From NCBI GenBank assembly GCA_025330725.1, contig JAIWND010000050.1, positions 1-64,000 of the forward strand: 64,000 bases of DNA, given 5' to 3'. Positions 57,132 to 64,000 of the stretch are shown piece by piece (the stretch's first letter is position 1; every line of letters starts with the position of its first letter). Origin of the DNA: Chlamydoabsidia padenii (Eukaryota; Mucoromycota; Mucoromycetes; Mucorales; Cunninghamellaceae). The position numbers were made by a program, and so were the translations under genes. The notes beneath the pieces were generated by a model. It was not told the origin of the DNA. It saw nothing but the letters and a program-made list of their open reading frames with translations, and did not search any database.

Positions 57132-57527
57132 ACAGGTGATGCCGACTACATTTGTAACTGGGTGAGTAAAAAAAAAAAAAAAAAAATGGCATGAATTGAT
57201 TGTCCTGATTTGGTAAATGTTTATTGTGGTTCATGATTTAGATGGGCAACTATGCATGGTCAAGCCAATTGAACTTTACTGGTAGCAGTGAATATCAATC
57301 AAAGTCTTTAAAGGCTTGGAACTTGAATGGAAAAGAAGTGGGACAAGTACAAGCAGGTTCTGGTTTGACTTTTGTTCGCGTTTATGAAGCCGGTCATGAG
57401 GTAAATCATACAATCATATCAAACCCCCCCATCTCATTACTCTGTTTATTTTCTCTAGGTACCCTATTATCAACCAGCTGCTGCTTTAGCAATGTTCAAA
57501 AACCACATTGCCAAAAAGCCCTTTTAA
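55244..57527 (+). CDS. serine carboxypeptidase, CPY type (S10)
   Basis: A vacuolar or secreted exopeptidase that removes C-terminal residues. I read fourteen exons: 55244-55399, 55479-55586, 55658-55677, 55779-55890, 55956-56092, 56173-56194, 56249-56373, 56435-56469, 56528-56596, 56656-56876, 56945-57041, 57136-57161, 57242-57400 and 57459-57527. They sum to 451 residues. A signal peptide ([20 protein letters not shown]) opens the protein. There is little or no long propeptide compared with yeast CPY. S10 motifs: [35 protein letters not shown] (catalytic Ser), [13 protein letters not shown] (Asp) and [14 protein letters not shown] (His). All three catalytic residues are present. Exons 3 and 6 are 20 and 22 nt; exon 6 alone encodes the serine motif. 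Three introns contain copies of the recurrent element. Confidence 0.93.
56173..56194 (+). other. 22-nt microexon encoding the catalytic-serine motif
   Basis: The exon TGAATCCTATGGTGGTCACT(AT) supplies most of G-E-S-Y-G-G-H-Y between a TATAG acceptor and a GTAAGG donor. Skipping it would abolish the enzyme and shift the frame. Confidence 0.85.
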
Positions 57528-58555
57528 TTGTAGGATAACTTGTATGGTCAGGTACCATTCTACCTTTCACGGTCGTCCTTTTATTTGTAGTTTAATCTCT
57601 AATAAAGTGTATCAACTTTTACGGATGTGTAATCATAATTTTTGTCCCTGTATCATAAATCCAGATAGTTCCCTTCATTTGTAAACACATTTTCCCAAAC
57701 TAACCAAACATGTATACATCACTAAAAGATAAAACCAGTGATAGCATTTTTATTTTTATTTCATCAATCAGCACATATAATCTATACTAAACTAATACAA
57801 CTAACAAAAATACTTATACAGATATCGCGCCATTTGCCAAAGTAGAGCCACTGATGACAAAGCCAGAGATGTTATTGTTTCAGGATGACATTCGTCCACT
57901 GAGCGCACCACCCAGGAAACAAAAAAGATTGTTGGCGGGAGAGTATCACTTTTCCAACTGTATTCCTTTGCCAAAGATAAGGGTGCTGTTATTATCAAAT
58001 TCGTCAAGAGGGATAATGTCTGAGGAACAAAGGTGTAGGTGCTTGACAAGACGCCCAATATATTGTGATTCGGCCAAAGAGTTGTCGATTAAACCAGTAA
58101 AGTATAAGACACCCTTGTAGCGTTTACATTCGTAAGCATCAGTTTATGTTGTTTAGAGATCAATGTTATTTGAGCTTGTTGTTGACATAATTAATCCAAG
58201 GAGTATGACAAACTAGAAAGAGAAGCGTTCAGAGAGAAAGTTTGAAAAAAAAAAAAAGTTTCATAGTGGATGGTTTCAAGCCCCGCCGATCCAATCGATA
58301 TTGTAAATTCCGACCACTTTTGTATTACTCATCCTCAACAGTGCCTATTTGATTCTATATGAAACATACTCTTATTAATAACTGTATTGATTTTGGGTAC
58401 ACTTATCACCGAATCTATTCAATCTGGGATGATTGTGCCTTGGGGACTTCTTTGCGTTTAATGGAGTAGGTGTGGATCATCACTTTGTGTATCCAACCTT
58501 GGAGGCACTCGAATCCCGTCCACAAGGAGTGGAGCCCGTCCACACGAGCCAAAAT
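57528..58555. other. intergenic, with possible decayed gene fragment
   Basis: Downstream of the carboxypeptidase. On the minus strand (about 57800-58130) two adjacent frames together read like a degenerate protein, including SQYIGRLVKHLHLCSSDIIP, which recalls the segment after an F-box. The frame is interrupted by stops. TTTCAAGCCCCGCC (58274-58287) is a variant of the recurrent element. The status as a pseudogene is tentative. Confidence 0.3.
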
Positions 58556-59030
58556 TTCATTCTGCAACTTTTTTTTTTTTTTTTTTTTTACAAAAGTCAG
58601 GGTAAATCAATCTTGAGACTATACTGCTCCATACAGTGGACTTGATACATTGGCCATTATGTAAACTTTGTTGGAAATAGGCTAAGGAATGCACATGGTC
58701 ACTTTTGTCATTAGCATCACTTGTTCATTAAGCTAGTAGAGCACTCTCAAGATTCAAGGCGAGAGTAAGCGGGTTTTCAAATAAGTTTGGTCTCATGTAT
58801 CAATTTTTTCATTCTGCAACTTTTTTTTACAAGAGTCAGGGTAAAACAATCTTAAGGCTGTATTGCTCCATACAGTGGACTTGGTATATTGGCCATTATG
58901 TAAAGTTTGTTGGAAATAGGCTATAATGTCTACATCGCTACTTTAATCATTAGCATCACTTGTCCATTAAGGCAGTAGAGCCTTTCCAAATCTTAGTAGA
59001 GGCAGGCGGGATCTGAAAAAGTACGAAAAG
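58556..59030 (+). repeat. tandem tRNA-related repeat, units 1 and 2
   Basis: Two direct units start at 58556 and 58808 (period 252 bp), each opening TTCATTCTGCAACTT. Shared blocks are CTCCATACAGTGGACTTG, ATTGGCCATTATGTAAA, GTTTGTTGGAAATAGGCTA and TCATTAGCATCACTTGT. Each unit ends in a tRNA-like segment with AGTAGAGC (A-box-like, AGCTxxGTAGAGC) and a B-box-like end (CGGGTTTTCAAAT in unit 1, GGCGGGATCTGAAA at 59005-59018 in unit 2). T-rich sequence then follows. This suggests a tRNA-derived SINE or amplified tRNA-like sequence. Confidence 0.75.
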
Positions 59031-59270
59031 GAACCAGACTTCTTTTTTTTTTTCTTGCAAAGAACAGGTAAAAGTCATCGCAAGTCTGAACTGACCGACA
59101 CAAGGGTCTTGCTACATTGATCGTTATGTAAGTTTTGTTGGAAATAGGCTATAATGTCCACATCGCCATTTTAATCATTAGCATCCGTGGACAATTGGAG
59201 CAAAAAGAGCTCTTACCAAAATCCCGTGCGCCTGGTAATTCCCCAATAGAGATCAAATCATGTTCCGGGC
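59031..59270 (+). repeat. tRNA-related repeat, unit 3 (diverged)
   Basis: A third direct copy with TTGCAAAGAACAG, CTACATTGATCGTTATGTAA, GTTTTGTTGGAAATAGGCTA and TTTTAATCATTAGCAT. Its tRNA-like end (GGACAATTGGAGC...GAGCTCTTACC) is more diverged than in units 1 and 2. Confidence 0.65.
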
Positions 59271-59389
59271 CAAAAGTAAAAAACTACCAGAATGGATTTG
59301 ATGTGGATTCTTCCAATACCATTTGGAGACATCCCTGAAGGGGGACGGTTTCACTTTTTTCATGTTTTCCCTTGTGAACCGTTTTCGCA

Positions 59390-59600
59390 AAGAGCGGGTT
59401 TCAAACCCCGCGTGCCCTATGGTTCCTTGTAAGAGCTTTACCGTCTCAATGGACAATGAATGCTCATCAATAAATGGGCCATGAGCATTGCTTAGCCTAT
59501 TTACAACAAACTTTACATAGAATACCAAGCGCCAAGTCCCTTGTATGGAGCTGTACAGGCTTGCAGTCTTTTTTCTTTTTCTTTTTCTTTTTACCTCCCG
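59390..59600 (-). repeat. tRNA-related repeat, inverted unit 4
   Basis: Read on the minus strand it contains GCTCCATACAAGGGACTTGG, ATGTAAAGTTTGTTGTAAATAGGCTA (split here as two blocks) and GAGCATTC. A tRNA-like end follows, with GACGGTAAAGCTC (A-box-like) and GCGGGGTTTGAAACCCGC. The latter can fold as a T-arm hairpin. This is the best preserved tRNA-like end in the array and is in opposite orientation to units 1-3. Confidence 0.65.
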
Positions 59601-61585
59601 TGTCTAAAAAAGGATAGTATCAGGTCTCACCTCGTTATCAAACCGATGCCAGTAAACCGAGTGTGTACTTTTATGATGTATTCTCAGTAAAAAGTCAAGC
59701 TTTCAGGCACTTACTTCAATCGAACCAAGTTTAAGGTCATATGTACCTGTCATTCCTTTTGCATTGACAATATCAAAAGAGCTTAACGAAAGTCTAGCTC
59801 TGTCTTTTTTGTTGCTTATTGTGCTAAAAGAGTGATAGGAGAAGAAAAGAAATGGAGAAAGTATTGTAGTAAATGACTAGTTTCTCGATCAGAGGCTGTG
59901 TTTGTCAAACCCGCTTCATGATAATGATATATGTGATCCCAATGTCATGTCGTTCAGTACCATTCATTCCTATCATATGTATGAGGCCATCAGATAATTA
60001 ACTAACTAATACTTTTTCACTTATTACAAAGACCTATGTATACAAAGTGCTTGATATAATTTTTTTATTACATCCAGAGTCATTTCTATACTATATCTAC
60101 AGCTATGTCTATACTATAGTGAGAAGGAGGGGGGGTGATAAAAAGAGAGCCTAAATTATGTGAGTGAAGAAGGGATGAGAGATAAAGAATGTCAGAGACC
60201 GTCACCACTTTTTTCATCGTCCAATCCAATCCAATGTTAAAGAGTGAGCCGCTCGTTTCTTTCCTATCGTCTGATCATCTAATCCTACTGAATAAAGACA
60301 TATTTAGCTGATCATTTTACTTTTCCCAGATCTATCGAGGCGGAGTTTTGTTAAGACGTTCATGCAAAGTGGATGAGAGTTTTCATGATGAGACAGTTGA
60401 TGATTTGTACCCAATTTGACCGTGCGCCCGGCCATAGGCGTCGCTTCAGGTAAATAGATGATCAGTCGCCCAAGTTGTTGCTTACGTTTGCTGGTATTTG
60501 GGTCACCTATTCACCTAGACAGAAAGAAAAAGAGAGAGAAGAGAGGCATTAGTATCAGAGCCTTGATGAAGTTGTCGACTCAAAAGAGAAGGACCCACTT
60601 TACAGCATCTCCTCTTTTATTTTTTTCCTGTTGTTTGATTGCTTTTACTTTTCCCCTAGTTTATCCATCGCCAGTACATAGTCCATACACAAGGAGTTAG
60701 TATGTATCAATTCTACCTAAACATGAAGAAAGACGAAGAGAGAAGCAAAAGTATTAGTGTCAAAGTCTTGATGAAGGGTGCAGACAGTTTCACATCACCA
60801 TCCTCTTTCCCTCCGTTAGAGATTCATCGCCGTTAGTCAAATATACCCCATTACCACAGAGTCAGTTGTTTCGCCACCGCTTTTGTTCATCTTCGCCTAC
60901 CCGTTCCCAACCATCGTAAGTTTCATATTTGTGCTAAAGTTGTATATTCGTTGTAAATGGTGATAGTTGGCGAAAGTTGGCTTGTAATCAGTAGTTTATC
61001 AATCCATCGTCAATGATACAGTACAGTTATAATGCCATGTTAAGGGTGAGTAAATAAGAGGAAAAAGAGAAAGAAAGGAAGAAGAAAGAAGATTAAAGTG
61101 GCACGACGCCTCTAAAAAATAAATCGTTTGTCCCTCTCTCTTTTATTTAGCTTTTAAACACCGCTATTTGAAAGTGAGGAAGTGCAAAATAAACTTTCGG
61201 GGTTGTAACAATGTTGAATGTTGAAATCCCGAATTCCTGTGTAGACGGGCGAGGGCCCGTTCTTCATCACTATATAACTTTTTCAGGCACAAGTAACTGG
61301 AATGCCATTACTCTAATACACCTAATGAATAAATACAATATGATCAAAATACATATAATGTCAATTCAAATGGTAAAAGATTGGTTTTTATTGTAATGTT
61401 CGTTTTTAATAAATCCAAACTATCTAAAAAAAAGTCCATTGTATTACATACACATACAGTACATATACAAGACACAAAAAAAACAACAAATATAGATATG
61501 GGTGGTAAGATAAACTAATGGGAATCCAAAAAGAAGTATAATAAACTAGATAACAGGGTGGTATCACTTCTTGATGCCTAGCGTT
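59601..61585. other. intergenic, right of the repeat array
   Basis: About 2 kb without an intact gene. A diverged direct duplication of about 210 bp lies at 60510-60870 (listed). The rest has CT-rich and AT-rich sequence and a few short open frames without recognisable features. Confidence 0.5.
60510..60870 (+). repeat. diverged direct duplication, unit about 210 bp
   Basis: AGAGAGGCATTAGTATCAGAGCCTTGATGAAG (about 60541-60573; shown in part) is repeated as AAGTATTAGTGTCAAAGTCTTGATGAAG (about 60748-60775). TTTATCCATCGCC (about 60660) parallels GATTCATCGCC (about 60822). Both units also share an AGAAAGA/GAAGAGAGA-rich lead-in. Many differences show it is old. Confidence 0.5.
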
Positions 61586-62870
61586 TTAAAAGGTTTCATC
61601 TTCGTCGTATATTTCTTGTTCTTCCAGTTCGTTTTCAGGGGGCACTTCAAATCCATCCTAGTAAACAAAAAGGTAATGATGATTAGAAGAGAGAGAAAGA
61701 GAGAGAGAGAAGACTTACCTCAGTACTATACAAGATAGTTTGGATTTCCTTGAGACATGCGATTTCATGATCATCCACTTGGTCGGCATTAGCAGCATCC
61801 ACTTGATCTTGTACGAGGATTTCAATATCACGTAACTTGCCAAAGTAAAAATCACGTTCCTTTTCCAGTCCATCCACCGTCAATTTGAGTTCCGCAATTT
61901 GTTTGTTAAGGTCCATGATCACCGAGGCTGATCGATTATCGACACCAGCAGATGTTCGTCCAGAGGCACCAGCGCGACTAGCACTACGACCAGCAGTAGC
62001 AGATGAAGTAACACCACCAGTACGACTAGTCGCACTTGTTCTTGATGTGGCTGTTCCTCGTCCACCAGTAGCCATTCTAGCACCATTTCCACCCACATTA
62101 GGACCTCCTTTACGACGAGCCAATGCATTGTATGATCCACCAGGGTAGTTTTGATCCCAGAATCGCTTCATCCATTGCATGAATTCAAGATTATCTTGGA
62201 ACTTGCATTTCATCAATTTATCTACGGGAATAATCTATAGAAAAAGAATGATATGCGTTAGTTGGTTTTGTTGATATTCTTCCTTCCTCCTCCTCCATTC
62301 CCCCTCCTCCCCTCTCCTTGTTCCCCTGCCATGTTTTGGCAAGCCAACCTCCCTTTTTTTTTTATATGGATACCTTACCTTGTCAACCCTTCATGTGATA
62401 AAGAATACATAGGCAGATCACAAAAACAAAAACAAAAAACAAAAAAAAATAGTTAGTGGTCAAGAGTCGGATTTCATTATTTCTTCAACTTACTTGTGTT
62501 TATCAAAGGTGTTTTGGAGCACTTTGAAGTTGCCAACGTATTCATATTCTTGTCGGGTATCAAACTTGACCTTATTCATCGCGACATCACCTATTACCAG
62601 CAATCCAAGATTAGTCCCCCACTTTATCTTTTCTGTTTATTATTATTATTATTATTATTTACCATAGATTGTATCCATAATTTGACAATAAGCAGATCCT
62701 ATATTTCACCCGCCAAGTGTGAAGATGAGAGAGAGGGTTAGATATATACAAATATGAGGGGTATCTTTTGTGTTCATGAACTTACCAGTACCAGCTTGTT
62801 CGACCTTTGTATAGTTGATCTGTAAAAGATCATTCACCCAAGATAGTAGTTCAGTTCTAGATTCACCCAT
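61586..62870 (-). CDS. BIM1: EB1 family microtubule plus-end binding protein
   Basis: It tracks growing microtubule ends and recruits other factors. I read six exons on the minus strand: 62786-62870, 62663-62698, 62494-62590, 62379-62388, 61719-62234 and 61586-61657 (271 residues). The fourth is a 10-nt microexon that completes [20 protein letters not shown]. The calponin-homology domain starts [20 protein letters not shown] and includes [20 protein letters not shown], then [21 protein letters not shown] basic Ser/Ala/Gly-rich linker follows. The EB1 dimer domain is [20 protein letters not shown] with [15 protein letters not shown], and the acidic tail ends DEDETF, comparable to the EEY/F tail that binds CAP-Gly. 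Confidence 0.95.
62379..62388 (-). other. BIM1: 10-nt coding microexon of EB1
   Basis: GGTTGACAAG lies between a GAAG acceptor and a GTAAGG donor on the minus strand. It restores K-V-D-K between NTFDKH and IIPVDKL, just as animal EB1 has VDKIIPVDKL. Skipping it would shift the frame, and the whole gene sums to a multiple of three only with it. Confidence 0.9.
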
Positions 62871-64000
62871 GTTTGTTGACGTTGATTAAAAAGAAAAGAG
62901 ATGAAGAAAAGAGGAGGGTCAATTTTCTCTTTGCACAAGATGAAATAAACATCGTCATATTTCAAATCCCGCCCATGTGTCAGTTCTGGCTTCTCCTTCA
63001 TCCCTATTGGTCAATCGCGATTTAACCTTTTACCAACGAGGCTGTCATACACAGATACTTCTTTGACTGAAAAGATATATATATATATATATATATATAA
63101 ATTCCACCTAACTATTTAAACATCATCTTCTTACATACATCACATTATCCTCTTGTCTTTCCTATGATAAGATGGTCTCTTGAAATAGTAAAAGGTATGT
63201 GTAATTGTAAATGACGATTCCACCCCTTCTTTTGTCCCCCCCCCCGTTTTTCTCCGTTTCAAGGAGCTGGGGGATATTATGTGGGTACATCAACAACACG
63301 TTCTTTTTCACTTTTTGGCAATGCAGCTGTCAAAATCACAAACTCCGACATTCGAATCAGAGATTGTTAGTCAACACCCCTTCATGCCATTACCCACTGT
63401 TTGTTTGTCAATGTATACGATGAGTGTTATATGCAGCAGTGTGTGGATTCACGCCACAAGCATACAAGCATGAAAACATAAAAAATTAAGGGGTGCGTTT
63501 TCAAATCCCGATCGTAATCGCCTTTTTTTTTTTTTTTGAACCAGATTGCTGGTTTTCTTTCTCTTTCTTTTTTTTTTTTCTCCTCACTTTAATTCAAAAA
63601 TTTGATGCTGATCAAGTACTGAATCAAGTAAACCCAAAATATACAAAGCATAACTCGGGGTAAGTTGATATGATTTGTGTCTTACTTGCAAAAGGACTTT
63701 TTACCATAATTCTAACTGACTCTCTCTCTTTCTCTCTCTCTCTTCAACTAGGTTCAATTTTGCACACCATGAACAACTAATCCTAACTCTTCTCTCACTA
63801 TACGTTGTAGTTTGGGTATATAAACGAATACTAACAACGCTGTATCCAATACCATTCTGACGATATATCTCTCTTCCAGGTAATTGACTCGCGGTAGGAC
63901 AATGCAATGAACAAAATGTAATTAAACAAACTTGATCTTGGTAATATCTATATATTAACTATATTGTTATTGGAAATGGATTGTACATAGATATTGCCTG
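62871..64000. other. intergenic, upstream of EB1 to the window end
   Basis: About 1.1 kb. It contains two recurrent elements, 62960-62973 (about 90 bp upstream of EB1) and 63499-63512. There is an (AT)n run (63076-63100), T tracts (63523-63537 and 63570-63579) and a CT-repeat near 63721-63741. No gene was recognised before the edge. Confidence 0.5.
62960..62973 (-). promoter_or_regulatory. BIM1: GGCGGGATTTGAAA element upstream of EB1
   Basis: A perfect copy in the orientation of the EB1 gene, 90 bp upstream of the start codon. As EB1 is a spindle protein, a cell-cycle element would make sense; this is inference. Confidence 0.45.

Noticed and set aside
58700..59020. Functional tRNA genes inside the repeat array
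   Set aside because: A- and B-box-like motifs are present but no full acceptor and anticodon stems could be paired, so they are tRNA-related, not tRNA genes.
59395..59460. Functional tRNA in the inverted repeat unit
   Set aside because: The T-arm-like hairpin is good, but the D-arm and acceptor stem do not pair; treated as part of the repeat.
61885..62148. Plus-strand open frame rich in P, A and V
   Set aside because: It is the antisense of the EB1 linker and carries no features of its own.
1..64000. CRISPR arrays, insertion sequences or biosynthetic gene clusters
   Set aside because: No spaced short direct repeats, no transposase or reverse transcriptase, and no backbone biosynthetic enzymes were seen; the gene order is ordinary eukaryotic housekeeping.

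Overview
This 64 kb window is nuclear DNA from an early-diverging filamentous fungus, most likely Mucoromycota (Mucorales). I infer this from the compact, intron-rich genes with short GT-AG introns (about 50-110 bp) and ACTAAC/TACTAAT branch sites, from very long intronic and intergenic A/T homopolymers, and from the gene set. The species cannot be fixed from the sequence alone. I find 20 protein-coding genes (one truncated by the left edge), one certain tRNA gene, and a repeat-rich zone at the right. There are no phage-type elements, operons, CRISPR arrays or biosynthetic clusters.

Layout. 1-8.3 kb: 3' part of a cytoplasmic dynein intermediate chain, then Mediator subunit MED14. 8.3-10 kb: a 1.7 kb spacer with tRNA-Val(CAC) and one copy of a tRNA-related repeat. 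10-16.6 kb: V-ATPase subunit a (minus), divergent from a BAR-SH3 protein. 17-21.1 kb: FucP-like MFS transporter (minus), divergent from a SEC14-like/RhoGAP protein. 21.3-27.2 kb: tricalbin, then a small tail-anchored protein. 27.9-31.1 kb: O-fucosyltransferase-like protein and ribulose-phosphate 3-epimerase (both minus). 32.4-41.2 kb: a tiny MGCC-lipoprotein resembling the N-terminus of LAMTOR1, AMPK beta subunit, a DPP-IV-type dipeptidyl aminopeptidase, and a small four-helix membrane protein. 42.9-49.9 kb: succinate-fumarate carrier, steroid 5-alpha-reductase-like protein, multi-Myb protein, DAP1/PGRMC protein, and an FBXL2-type F-box/LRR protein with a CaaX tail. 51.7-57.5 kb: ethanolamine kinase, RPS17, and a serine carboxypeptidase of the CPY type. 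57.5-61.6 kb: no intact gene, but a tandem and inverted array of a tRNA-related repeat. 61.6-62.9 kb: EB1 family protein.

The genes are housekeeping: trafficking and cytoskeleton (dynein, EB1, BAR-SH3, RhoGAP, tricalbin), vacuole and nutrient signalling (V-ATPase, CPY, dipeptidyl aminopeptidase, AMPK beta, MGCC protein), and lipid metabolism (ethanolamine kinase, DAP1, 5-alpha-reductase). They are not a pathway cluster.

The most unusual signals are three. First, an 11-mer, CGGGATTTGAA (usually within GGCGGGATTTGAAA), occurs exactly about eleven times on both strands, in promoters and introns. It reads as a fused E2F site and CHR element, but it also coincides with the B-box-like part of the tRNA-related repeat. 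Second, that repeat is a candidate undescribed SINE family. Third, many genes use coding microexons of 10-22 nt, including one that carries the catalytic serine of the carboxypeptidase. Where exon sums are given they were checked by hand for a continuous reading frame.
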